Source of the DNA: Escarpia spicata
Lineage: Eukaryota; Annelida; Polychaeta; Sabellida; Siboglinidae
NCBI GenBank assembly: GCA_963995525.1
Contig: OZ023205.1
Coordinates: 61,654,104-61,718,103 of the forward strand
Length of the DNA stretch: 64,000 nucleotides
Reading direction: 5' to 3'
The translations under genes and the position numbers were made by a program. The stretch's first letter is position 1, and every line of letters begins with the position of its first letter. This document shows positions 12,801-25,679 of the stretch, piece after piece. The notes beneath the pieces were generated by a model. That model was not told the DNA's origin and did not search any database. It saw nothing but the letters and a program-made list of their open reading frames with translations.

Positions 12801-13960
12801 TCATTTCTATCAAACCGCACCCAGATTGTATCAGCAAATGGTTCCCACTCAGCTCCTGCAAATGTCATCTCCGGCGTACCCCAAGGCCCAGTCCTTTTCC
12901 TACTGTACATAAATTACATCACCAATTCAATCAACTCAACTATCAGACTCTTCGCCAATGACTGGATCCTATATAGCGAAATCCAAACACCTGCAGACCA
13001 TAACATCCTTCAAACAGACCTAAACAAACTAGCCGACTAGACAGACAAGTGACAAATGAACTTCAATATCCCAAAGTGTCAACTTCTCAGAATGACCCAT
13101 AAACGCAAACCAAGCGACTTCACTTACACCATCTCAAACCAACCAGTTTCCCAAGTCAATTCACACCCCTATCTTGGCATCACAATAGATTCCAAACTGT
13201 CATGGACAAAGCATGTTAACACCACTGCATCTCAATCCGCTAGAATACTTGGCCTCCTTAAACGCTCTCTCCACCCTGCAACATCTACAGTTAAGGAAAC
13301 AGCCTACAATATGCCAAAACTAGAGTACGGAACTGTAGCCTGGAATCCCTATACACAAAATAACATTGATACCCTTGAAAAATCCAAAGAAACGCAGCTA
13401 GATTTACTTTAAATGACCACCGCCGCACAACAAGCGTAACTAACCTCATAAACAAACTTGGTTGGCTGACTCTAGAAAGAAGACGATTACAACACCAACT
13501 TACCTTCTTCTCCAAAATAAAACACAATGTCCTGAACATTAGTCTACCACAACATCTTATAGTCCCATGCTCCCGTACACGAAACAGCGATCCAAACAAA
13601 TACATACAAATACATGCATGTATAAATACATATGCATACTCATTCTATCCTAGAGTTATAAGAACTTGGAATCTACTTCCCCCAGAAATAATAACCCTAC
13701 CCACACTACACCCATTCCAACAAGCTCTGAGTGCCATCCACCTTGTTGCTCCAGCCCATCTCACCAGACTATAGATAAAGACAGAGACTGTTTTTTTTAA
13801 TCTGCATAAATTATTGCACTTGTTTTACATAATTATTTGTTTAATTTTAATTTTAAAATTATTTGTCAAATTCAGTTTCACGCACCCTTTGCAATGCGCA
13901 CTGCACAACTCCTAGGTTAGCCCCAGAAGGGGCTGTGTGGAGAAACAACACCTAAGAGCC
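9800..13960 (+). mobile_element. Decayed CR1/Jockey-group LINE with an internal minisatellite
   Basis: The plus strand shows, in order, a short N-terminal region from about 9849, an APE-type endonuclease (10100-10745), a linker, a reverse transcriptase (about 11280-13400) and a C-terminal region ending near 13770, then a 3' region to about 13960. Supporting motifs are GGGVLIALRND, SYYRPPN, GDLNLPDINW and SDHEAV in the endonuclease, and NYRPISLT, NFSKAFDKVPHK and SGVPQG in the RT. The copy is dead: it has several frameshifts and stops, including TGC-TAA near 12625, and the catalytic F-A-D-D box reads F-A-N-D near 12950. The RT is swollen by twenty 54-bp repeats. It lies antisense within the intron of the minus-strand host gene. 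Confidence 0.88.
11393..12472 (+). repeat. 54-bp minisatellite (20 copies) inside LINE reverse transcriptase
   Basis: Twenty head-to-tail copies of a 54-bp unit, counted by the recurring CAGCTCTTGTCA block, which starts near 11411 and recurs every 54 bp to about 12437. In the RT frame each unit encodes LPQAWTTALVTPVYKDGR, or an LLQAW variant. The last copy runs directly into the RT sequence KKGS...DPVNYRPISLT, so the unit is a duplicated slice of the RT fingers region. Because 54 is a multiple of 3, the RT frame stays open. The same property leaves long spurious frames open on both strands. Confidence 0.95.
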
Positions 13961-13974
13961 AAACAGATGAAAAA

Positions 13975-14154
13975 TCACTAATGCAATCAAACATATATAT
14001 ATATATACATGCATATTTCTGTGTGGTTTATTAGAACCTAGACCTGTAATCATCATTATTATTAATATAATTAATGGAAGCCTTGGTTCCAAGGTGACTA
14101 CCGGTAGATCTCCCATCAGCAAACAATTGTTTACTGGCCAAACAAGTGCCAATC
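13975..14154. other. Short spacer with a small AT tract
   Basis: The spacer contains a (AT)n tract at about 13991-14006 and nothing else recognisable. Confidence 0.4.
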
Positions 14155-15183
<1,029 letters not shown>

Positions 15184-17170
15184 CAATACCTCCCAAACGA
15201 AATATCTATCAGTATCACTACATGGAGTTATCAAATATATATTACATTGCATTTTGTTTAATTTTTTTTCTTTTAAATCATGTCCATGCCTAGAATAATA
15301 GTAGTATATATTGTCTAACTAGTATGCCTACATATTGGTACTTCAGTTTTTATCACTTTGCCACTACCCTTTAAAAATCTACATGCACAGGTCTACTTAG
15401 AACTGATCATTAATTTTGGTATTAAATATTTACTAAATATATTATCATTATGAACCATACACACGTGTAAAATAAATTGCAACTAAGCACATGTCTAAAT
15501 GTCTGAAATGCACATGTCACTGTGTATTGCTTTCTACAAAACACTATAAATGAATTAATAACAAAATAACATTAGCTGGCAGACTGCCAATCGAGCTACA
15601 GCCAATGTTAAGCGCTTGTATTATGTGATTGGCACAGCTTTCCGACAGTGTTCTACCGAGGTCATATTAAAAGACAAATGTAACATGTCTGTATAAATAA
15701 TATAAGATGAAGGGATAGTGACATATACTGCATGGTAGGCGTACAGAATTGAATAATTAACAGAAAGAATGAGATGAAACAATATGACCACTCAAATAAT
15801 TAAGTCATTATTGATGGATTTGGAAAGCTACGCTGGAAATGCAGGATAGAAAAAACTGCTGGGACTGAAACAAGAAATATGGTGGTCGAGTAAAATTTAA
15901 GGCAGAAAGTATGACCACTGGCAGCCATAAATATTATTTATCCACTGACTTGCTACAAAAGAAGAACACAATTGCAGCAAAATGACCAGTAGAAATTACT
16001 GGGACGTGTGGATATATATTATATCAACTTATCAAGTAACAGGATGAAGCCAGATGTCCTGTCTGTGACCTAATACTTCCCTAAATGACATGGGACAGAG
16101 GATTAGGGACCTGTGTGAGAGGAATATGCAGTAGCCCACACTTGATGCCAGTGAAGGCAAATGACATCTATACTGCATCACCAAAAACATGTCGCAAAAA
16201 CACAACCACTTGCTACACTCTTTGCAAAAAATGTTGGTATTTTCTAATCACATGAGTGGCTTAATTGTGTGGGTGTGCATGTGTACAACCAGGTATATTT
16301 GTTTCTGTATGCTTAACTATGTGGTGTATGTAAGTGTGTGTGTGTACATATATATATATTATATATATTATATATATATATATATATATGGGTGTGTATA
16401 TAGATAGATGGATAAATATAATGTTAGTACATTACGCAAGAAACAAATAATTAACCTCAGTATGCATCTGCTGTTACTGCGATCAGCATACTCTGACAAC
16501 CTTTAGGTTAAACAAAGGAAAGCTCCAGGGCAGACATGTGTACCCTTGTGGATCACCACCACACTGTGCATAATAGCCATGCTATTATAAGCAAATACGC
16601 ACATAGGCTGATATGCTATCACACTCAGAATGTTGAATAGTGGGCCTCTTTGTAGCTAGCACATTCCCAGAAAAGACTGCAACAAACATTCTATGGGTGC
16701 ACTGCACGTATCCCAGACCCCACCCATTGTAGCGATTCCCTGTGCATACGTGCATGCATGCATAGCAGACACATGCGAGGGACCTCACAAATAAATGCAG
16801 TGCCATCTGCCCAGTGATTACAGTTGACCGCGAGATAATGTTCCAGGGTTCACTTGTGCAAACATTCCTGTACACACAGCGTACGAACGGCGATATAAAA
16901 TGATCTCTATCATGGCCAACCTGTCACAGTCAGTAGGCGTTTGACACACGTTGCAATGTAAATGTGATGTCAGCCTTTGTGGAAATGACGGAACTCAGAG
17001 CACATTTAGACCTTACAAGTGGGTGGATGCAGCTGCTATAGATGGGTGTGCTAATAGCTGCATTGAACTACTTAGAATCGCCCAACAAACTGATCAATTA
17101 TTTTAGATTGGATCCAGTTAAAAATAGATGTGTGGAGTACGCCAAAAGTTGCTCTGCAAATCTGTGCAGC
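15184..17170. other. Intron sequence, no gene seen
   Basis: AT-rich sequence with an imperfect (TA)n run at about 16348-16390. Nothing supports an exon. Confidence 0.45.
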
Positions 17171-17179
17171 AAGATGTGG

Positions 17180-17428
17180 CACTCAGGAGAAGCACGGTAG
17201 TCAGAAGAAGCACGGTGGTTAGGAGAAGCACGGTGGTTAGGAGAAGCACGGTGGTTAGTAGAAGCACGGTGGTTAGTAGAAGCACGGTGGTTAGGAGAAG
17301 CACGGTGGTTAGGAGAAGCACGGTGGTTAGAAGAAGCACGGTGGTTAGGAGAAGCACGGTGGTTAGGAGAAGCACGGTGGTTAGGAGAAGCATGGTGGTT
17401 AGAAGAAGCACGGTGGTTAGGAGAAGCA
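17180..17428. repeat. 18-bp minisatellite, about 13-14 copies
   Basis: The unit is AGCACGGTGGTTAGGAGA, with variants TTAGTAGA and TTAGAAGA. The 18-bp period leaves both strands open (TTVLLL repeats on minus, RSTVVR repeats on plus). There is no other sign of coding. Confidence 0.93.
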
Positions 17429-18870
17429 TCAGACTTTCAATGAAATGAGTCCTTGTTCAAATATTCTTGCTGCCATTTCAAACTAAGACAAATCTGACCA
17501 CTCCACTTTAATCCAGTTCACCCAAAGCGTGGTACGTTTAAATGAGTATGCTTCACACAAAAGTTGTGATGGTGTTTGATTGAACAGGTCCGTCTGGAGT
17601 GAAATGTAAAGTGCTGTGGATACGACATGCTTACTAAATTACATTTATAAGGCTATCCACTGTTTCGCAAATCATCCTGTCTAATGATCAAAGTCAATCC
17701 TTTCGATGATTTTTTTCAATTGTTCAATGTGTGCTATTGATAGAAAGCAACAGATCTATCTTTTAACATAATTACTTGGTATGGCAATGTTACTAGCCAT
17801 TCAAATATTCAATGATTCTAATCATCTGCTGAATTATGCTTCACAAATTACAGAAGCTTTCAACAGGAAGACGTTTAAAATTATAAGTACTGTTAGCAAG
17901 GAGAAACCATAAGAAATATCTTATTCCTTCTGCCATGTGTCTTAAATGCTGGTTTTATGTAAACTGCTCCCAGCAGCGCATGTGATATGAATTACTGTGC
18001 TGTGTTTTACTAATTTTACCCTAACAATGTGTTTCACCAGTGTTATTAGTCACTTAATATTACTTACATTTCAATATGTAGCTAAAAACAAATATTTCCA
18101 TTTCTAATGCAATGTTTTAAACAGACAGTAACGTTCTTGAATTTTACTTTGACTACAGACAGACACACCGCCACACGCACACGTCACTACACTTTGACTA
18201 CAGATATAAACACCAAGAAAAACTGATTCGCAACAAGATAAATAATTTGTAGAGGGTGTAGAATTAATTAAAATCAAACCCAACCCCAAAACCACTGTGT
18301 GCCTGTCAAAGAGACATGTCTCTAAGGTGAATATGTCAACTGGCTACACAGTCGTGACGTAAACCTAAATACAACCTGCAATTGAAAATGCTGCAGACGG
18401 GAACCATTTTAAGTGGAATCAGTGTCCTAGCCCCACAATGGGCATCATCATGCTGATGTGTCACACTAGTACTGCGTCACGCTAGCACTGTGTCACACTA
18501 GTTCTGTACTCAGCTTGAGTAGAGTTGAATAATGAGGATGTTCAACGAACAAAGCTACTTACTGGTTACTTGGGCAGTCACTAGAGGTTTTTTAAATGTA
18601 ATGTTCAACAAAGTATAAAAGGCTGTTCAAACAGTTTTAATATGTGATCTTAACATTTGTTTGGAAATGTATTATTGATTTACGTTCAGTTAGAAACATT
18701 GACAAGTCAATAACTTAGAAAGGATTTTAATTCAACCGTATCATGCATGTATTAACTAGATACCTGTATAGGTCATGACATGTAAGAATATAATTAGCCA
18801 AAAAAATCAATGTTCACATTACCATTGTGTAAAATCACATGAAAATATCAACAAATATTTAGTTAATAAT
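17429..18870. other. Intron sequence, no gene seen
   Basis: AT-rich sequence. A small triplication of an about 19-bp CACTAGTACTGCGTCACG-like unit occurs near 18465-18510. No exon is supported. Confidence 0.4.
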
Positions 18871-20007
18871 TTAACTATGGGAATAGTTTAACCATACATG
18901 TTAAGTTTCAGAAACGCCAATCCAGGAGATTTATACATAAATCAGAAGGTCTCAGAAAATCGGGCATTTATACGTAAATCGGATCTTGGAAAATCAGGCA
19001 TTTATACATAAATCGGATTAAAATATGACATAAAAGGCACTTTCCATTATACGTTAATAATCATGTTATAATAAAACGTTAAGTTTCAGAAATGCCAATG
19101 CATGAGATTTATGCGTAAATTGTAATATCAGGAAATTTTGTGTAAATTGGAGGGACATTTTTTATAAATTGGAGGGTATTATGGAATTGTGTATAGATCT
19201 GAGTATTTCATGTTATGAAAATGGTCACAGATCAGCTTTATTTCCAAATGCATTGCACACGTGCTCTTAAATCAATGGCACATAACAGCATGTTAATACG
19301 TATTTAATATGTTACATTAAATAAATTATATGTGGACATAAAATAATTAAATAAATTATATGTAAATTAAAATGTACGTGGCTTTATAGGTATAGTAGAA
19401 AGAAGAAAAAGTTTACTAATTTGACATATATACATGGATTAAATAAAACATGTACATAGTGTAGATGGATCGACTGACATCATTTGAGTATAAATTGAAA
19501 CAGATTAAATTTCGTTCTATAAGATCGGTAAGCTGATGGTGGGCGATAATATGTAACCCGCGGCCGCAAGCGCGGTTCACTGTGCTCATCTAAAGCTTAT
19601 ATGCAATATCAACCACAGGCAAGACCCAAGAAGATTATAATTAAACAGTTATTGTTGTCTAGTCAACACATGATTTAAACAACCCCTTTTCGCTTTGTTG
19701 TCCGAGCAGCCTGGCCATTGGTCCAAGGTCCCTATTCATGAGATTAATTTAGCATGGTGTCTGACCGATTGCAATTAAGTTAACACACTAACACTGGTAT
19801 TGACCACTTTCGGTTGACCCAGAATAACACAAGTCAGCCCGAAATAAAACCCAATTAGGCTATGCCGAGTTTGGAAAATAAGATAGAAAAAAATAGTTTG
19901 GGTTTCACTGAAAATCCAGGAGATTGGGGGATTTTATGGATTTCCAGGAGTCCCCCAGTGAATGCAGGAGACTTAACATGTATGGTTTAACTATGGGCAT
20001 AGTTTAA
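18871..20007. mobile_element. TTAA-flanked inverted-repeat DNA element (non-autonomous)
   Basis: Perfect 16-bp inverted repeats ACCATACATGTTAAGT (18891-18906) and its complement (19971-19986) are each flanked outside by nearly the same 20-mer, TTAACTATGGGAATAGTTTA (18871-18890) and TTAACTATGGGCATAGTTTA (19987-20006). The 20-mer is quasi-palindromic, so it can be read either as a 20-bp target duplication or as an outer extension of the terminal repeats between TTAA tetranucleotides (18871-18874 and 20004-20007). The second reading would suit a piggyBac/Kolobok-type element. The interior has subrepeats of ATTTATACRTAAATCGGA (18930-19020) and no transposase frame. Confidence 0.6.
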
Positions 20008-20920
20008 CTATGGGATTAATTAAATCTGATCAACTGCAGAAAATGACAATGTTCACCATACCAGAGGCTTAGCCAGAGTCCCATCTGCCCATCTTCAAGA
20101 CTGGCAGATGACACCAAGACTGGGTAATTACAACTGATAAGATTGGTGGAGTTTAGAGGGAGCCAGCTAGTCACTAGACTGTCTAACATTTCCAAGTCTA
20201 GGAGCCCACATTAATGATTATCATTGGCACGAATGGTAGTGAAACAATTGAAATGAACTGAATGGATCAGTATTAATTAAATAAATGACTCAAATGAAAT
20301 GACACTGGTTTGTCACTGAAAAAACTAAACTGGCCAATAATGGCTGTGAATGATGTGAATGGCTTCTATGCTGTGTGTATGCTAAAAGGCACACTTTTGA
20401 TTAATTCAAGACTGACAAACAATTATGTCTGACTAAGAGCCTGACTGATACTAAACCATGCTGTATGATTTGCAAGTCCTGCAACCTTAGTAATTGACAA
20501 TGTTCAACAAAATCATGATAACTCGAGGTGATCATTGTAATTTGAGGGAACCCACTCAATATATTATGTCTCAGTCTATTAATAAGAGATTTGTATTTTA
20601 CTAAATATCATCTATACATACAGCACAAGTTCATTAAGAGCCGGTAAGATCCAACTAAACCCCAGGCTCTTGCCCTAAAGGTAAGACTACAAGAAAGTGT
20701 TTTGAGTTACATTTTCCCTATTGTTGGTTGATCAATGGTACTGACAAGCCACCATTAAATACAGACAAATTACCTACTTGCAAGGACTTATAAGACTCTT
20801 ATCAGATGTCTGTATATTGACATGTCACATTGAGTAGCTTTGAAAGATAAGAGATTCCATCCTTTGAGGACACTAACTTTCAAAGTCTAAACTATATCTA
20901 AACTATTAATCTGATCCACA
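20008..20920. other. Intron sequence, no gene seen
   Basis: No feature could be supported. Confidence 0.4.
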
Positions 20921-20923
20921 CAG

Positions 20924-21159
20924 TGTTTAGTAAGCCCGTAACAATGGTCGCAATTTGAAGGCATAACCATGGGTGCATGTTCAAAAAGTAAACAAAACAT
21001 GCTTTATTGGCACTATACGGCCAAGTTGGGATGAACCCCTGCTATATATATACATACCCTTTGATGTTCAACTGTGTTTTCTTTCCCACAGTCAACACAA
21101 CAGACTTCCAGTTAGAAATTACTAGTCCCGTTAATTCCGGGTAGATGAACAGACTATGT
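20924..21159 (+). repeat. Unnamed interspersed repeat, copy B
   Basis: This is the plus-oriented partner of 4121-4359. The two copies align by eye across the whole length, with scattered substitutions and an ATATATAT insertion near 21042. Confidence 0.7.
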
Positions 21160-24100
21160 CTCTTTAAATACTGATGCATGACAAGGTGGTGGTGGTCAGA
21201 GGGACCTCAAAACAAGATACCACTGGCCTCTTGTAAGAGTGACAGACCACTGTGTCTGGTGAGAAGAACCTTCAAAGGACCATTGGTCTCTGGTGAAAGG
21301 GACTTTACAAGAGGGGACCATTGACACTATGTGCATATACATAAAGCAGTGGGGAGAAAATCGCACTGTAAACAGAAGCCACCATATTCAGGATACAAAG
21401 CTACGGCGGCGTACCATACATGAGAAGACTACAGTACTAACTGAGTGAGGTCTGTGCATTAAGTTGATGGGATCAGATGTGACAGTATTGCCCATGCATA
21501 ATTACAGGTGTTTAGTTACCATCTACCCTGATGGTTCAAGTAATCAGTGCTTCTCTACAGGCACATGCTACCTCATTCCGAGTCATTCTGGAGAATGCTG
21601 GGCTGGCTTCAATTACAACACCTAAATTTATTGCTGCATTCGAGAAAATGCTGATTTCTCATAATTTCCACTGTATGTACAAAACTTGCTTCAATCAGAG
21701 CAAGTTTAACCAACTTTTACTAAACAAAATAGAATAAAAATGTTTGTCATGGTAGTGATAAATGTAGACCTAGTGTTTACTGAAACTGTTGGTGTTTTTC
21801 AAATATTTTCACTGGTTCACTCACTCATTCAGTCTTTGTCAATGAACTGACACTGCTGTGGTCTATGGTCCTTCTCTGAACATTACCATGGTCTTTCACT
21901 AGTTTGTGAAGCAACATCAGTCCACCAATGGAGACTGATTGAGAATCGGTCAAATACACACAGAAAAACTACCAATGTCAGTTTATGAGAGGAATACTTG
22001 TAATGTCAAATTTTAGAAACAGGAGTGGCAACTCATTGCAACAAAAAATTCTGGGAAAATGCAGGAGGCAAGTACAGCAATTATGGAGGAAACTGTGTCA
22101 CTTTGAAAACCCCTCCCTGAGTTTTGGAGATCCCATATCTGGGAAACCAATCACTAGGGTGTCAGCCTATTCATCTTCCAATGTCCTAAATTACTCTGGT
22201 TAAGCAACTGTGTAAGAAGGTGTCAAGCTGCAAAGTGTTCCCAACCTTCCCTATAACCTGCACTTAGATACTTACAGGTAGTATTAAATCTACTGTACCT
22301 ACCCAGTCTACGGGCTGAGAAGATGACATAAATCAGCACAGGTTTGCCATTGGTGGTATTTACTTTAGCACATCTGTTGACACTTGTGAGGAGTTAGCTA
22401 TGTTCCACTGTTCCAAGTCAGCTGTATGGGAGTATAATTAGAATCCTTGTCAGTGATTCTGAGTGGTTTGGTGGAAGAAAACATTTACTAGAGACAGGTG
22501 TTATCAGGGAATGATTGCAAAGGTTGCCCTGGAAGTAGTTATTTTATGAGTCAAGTTTTCAAAACTACTCCGACTGTACTAATATTTTTTTTCAGAACTG
22601 AATATGTTCAGAAGATGTGTAGAGAATGGTCACAAGTTTTAAATTAATAAATAACACAATCAAGTATGTTTACTAGCTTTCAATGGACACTCAAATGTGA
22701 AACTCCCCAGAAGGTCTTGTAAGGAAGATAACATCAGGCCACCCACTTCAATGACTTGATAGGCTATGTTCAGTTAGACCCCACAATACCACAGTCTGCT
22801 GACATTTCAGACTACACAGAACTTCCAAAGCCCTTCCTGATTAGAAAGCGTAGCACTGTTTAAGGATTACTGGTAGCTCATATATTGAGAGAGCAGACAA
22901 CAGAAACAATGCAATTTATGGTGTTGATGTTCTAGTTCACAGTATATCTAGAATTCTTGGCATGTCCCAAACGTACAACGATAATTGTGTCACTAACTAG
23001 CATTGCTGAAGAATGCACTGTATTAATTGTGTAAGTTACTAATTATATTTATTTGAATGATGAATTGTGTTCACAACATCACTGTAACTCTATGAAATAT
23101 TGTGCACACACAGCTAAAATTATAATCACAGAAATCTGAGAACATGCTCCACAGAGTACACACTCACAACCTGTGAAAGAGCTTGACACCTCATATTTTT
23201 AACATTAATGGTCTTGAAATATGTACTCTCCTGTGATCACTGTTTGTGTACATCCATTTACAGTATAATTAGACCATATTATACACACATTTGAGATATT
23301 CTATGGTACTTTTATACATCAATATTAAACAAATTATAGGCTTATCAGTTGGAACAACTTTATATAATAAACACTTTAGAATTTAATGTACAAAACAATA
23401 ACAATTCAAAAGGCCTAAAAATGTATTACAATATTATGTTATAAACCATCAAATTAACACTCAGACACTGCCAAACAAGTAAAGAGACATAGAGTCTACA
23501 CTACTACTAGTTTTTAGTGTTTATTGTAGGGGGTGTTTTTATATATTGCACTATAAAAACAAAAACACTTTTCCTGTTCGCCTGCCATGCCACGTACCGC
23601 TTGTATCCTCAGCATGTTGAGTTTAGGCTTGTATTAGAAGAAGAAGGGTAGTTAGTAATACTAATACTATAGTATCACTTGATGCGTATAATGCATTCAA
23701 ACAGTTTCATTGTTGTAAGAGATATGTTATTTCCGGACAGTCCTACTACTAGAGATAGTTGTTGTTATATCCGAGGGCTCGTGTTCGCATCCTTCACCGC
23801 AGATGGCTTTCATTTGACGCCGACATCACTCACAGTGACATTGTGATTGTGTTATCGGCATCTCATCTTCACTTCCAATTCAAACGAGTCAAATGTCACA
23901 AAAAATGCCAAGGCAATGGTTTGATTTCACTGTTTTCAGGGCTGTTCATGCCTGTTGTCCTGTTGGGGTAATTGTTTACTAGATGTTCCGATGTTTTAGT
24001 AACACACGTTGCACAATATACTAAAAATAGTCTTCAGAAATTATACGAAATGATCCGTGCTAGGCGATAATAAAGTTTAGCTCTGTCCGCCTAGAATCTC

Positions 24101-24182
24101 GCCATCCAAAGGCAAAAGCTCATCATTCGTCACTCAGTCGTATCAGTTGTGAATCATAATTTAGCTTCACCAAAGCACTTAC
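21160..24182. other. Intron sequence, no gene seen
   Basis: Two related GGACCTCAAAACAAG / GGACCATTGGTCTCT-type blocks occur near 21200-21330. Otherwise no exon, RNA gene or transposon end could be supported. Confidence 0.4.
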
Positions 24183-24258
24183 CTGATTTCTTCGAATATA
24201 TTCCATTTAGCAAACCCAGCATGAGCACTGCATATAATGTAGTATTCAAGGTTAGCAT
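24183..24258 (-). CDS. Probable first coding exon with signal peptide (unidentified gene)
   Basis: On the minus strand an ATG (24258-24256) opens 25 codons plus one base, ending at a strong GTAAGT donor (24182-24177). The peptide starts MLTLNTTLYAVLMLGLLNGI, a short polar start followed by a hydrophobic core, as expected of a signal peptide, then YSKKS. The exon ends in phase 1, which fits the acidic exon at 27-92. The junction codon would be GAG and the mature N terminus strongly acidic. The proposed intron is about 24 kb. A 9-codon upstream frame and a minimal ATG-TGA precede the start in the leader. The product is unknown and probably enters the secretory pathway. Confidence 0.55.
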
Positions 24259-24420
24259 TCTGCTAGCTGCACAGAGTCACATTGCGTTTCATTTCTAAAG
24301 CAAAATCTCCATGCACATTCGTTGTTTACCGTGCGTTTAAACAGAGTTCCGCCTCTTCAAAGGATTTAATATCTAAGCTATCCACTAGAGGCGCAAATCT
24401 TCACAATGCGCGCCATCTGG
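24259..24420 (-). promoter_or_regulatory. Leader and likely promoter side of the minus-strand gene
   Basis: This region lies upstream of the signal-peptide exon. It holds a 9-codon upstream ORF (ATGAAACGC...AGCTAG) that ends a few bases before the main ATG, with an ATG-TGA minimal uORF inside it. No TATA box is obvious and the transcription start was not located. Confidence 0.35.
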
Positions 24421-24721
24421 TGAATGAATAACCAACAATAAGTATTTGCCAGCTCCAGTCCACGGAAAGCTAGGGCACTGCATCTCTGTAATAACCAACT
24501 GAATTATCCAGATCCATTTTTGTAGCAATACCAAAGAAACCAGGCCAAATTGAATGTGAACTACACCGTACAATTAATCTCATGAGTCACTTCACCAAGA
24601 TGTTGCTTAAAATTATTATGACCAGGATGAGACAAAATGAAGCCGGAAATTGCTGAAGAACGTACAATGTGTATTTGTATAAAATAAAGGTACAAGTAAT
24701 GCACTATACATCCTACGAACA

Positions 24722-25678
24722 CTGATTGAGACAGCACTGGAAGTGCAGAAATATTTGTATGTACGTTTTATTGATTACACAAAGGCATTTGACAGAGTTC
24801 GTCATGAAGAAATCATATCAATGCTGGAGAGTTTGAACACTGACGGGAAAGATCTGAGAGTTGTGAGAAATCTGTACTGGGAGCAAACAGCAGCAATACG
24901 AATACAAAATGGCATCAGTAAATTTCAAGAAATAAAACATGTTGTAAGACAAGGGTGTGTCCTATCACCCGATCTGTTTTCACTATACACTAAGATCATC
25001 TTACGTACATTAGAAGATATGCCAGGTATTCAAGTAGGGGGATACAACATGAATCATTTACGATATGCAGACGGCACGGTACTGATTGCTGAGAACGAAA
25101 TATATCTACAACAGATGCTAAATACAGTAATAAGGGAAAGTGAGAAAAAAGGTATGTCCCTGAACAAAAAGAAAACAGAAATCATGGTCATCTCAAAGAC
25201 AAATTACACTCCAACATGCAACATGGTAGCATATGGCACTGTTTTGAAGCTATTCCGAACGTTTAACTATCTGGGAAACAAAACAGCTTTTCACAACATG
25301 AAAAACAGTTTAACAAATAAAAATATATCAATTGAAGTGAGAAAACGTGTACTGCAATGCTACATAGAGCTCATATTGCTATATGGATGTGAATCCTGGA
25401 CAATAACCAAAAGTTCACAAAAACCATAGAAGCCACTGAAATGTGGTAAGAAGAATGCTGCGAGTGCCAATGGACTGCAAAGCAAAGCAATGAAGTCATC
25501 CTTAGGACAGTCAAATAAGAAAAAGATCATCAGCAAAGTTAGAACACAACAAGCACGATTTATAGGCCATGTCATGAGAAAGAAAAAGTTACAACAAATA
25601 GTAACAACAGGAAAGATAGAAGGAACAAGATCCAGAGGACGCCAGAGAATAACAATAAAAGATAATCTCTTATAAATT
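24722..25678 (+). mobile_element. 5'-truncated RTE-like LINE fragment
   Basis: An open stretch at 24743-25429 encodes RT motifs: FIDYTKAFDRVRH, VRQGCVLSP and LRYADGTVLIA, with YADD mutated to YADG. It continues to LLYGCESWTI. A frameshifted continuation (25490-25675) has the typical RTE C-terminal GHVMRKKKL...TGKIEGTRSRGRQR. The endonuclease is absent, so this is a 5'-truncated dead copy. Its 3' side is cut off by the CR1-like fragment. Confidence 0.8.
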
Positions 25679-25679
25679 A

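Noticed and set aside
22260..22310. Possible 39-nt minus-strand micro-exon between CTCAG and GTAAGT-like signals
   Set aside because: It is open and phase-neutral (1 to 1), but too short to carry recognisable sequence and unsupported by anything else. RNA-seq would decide.
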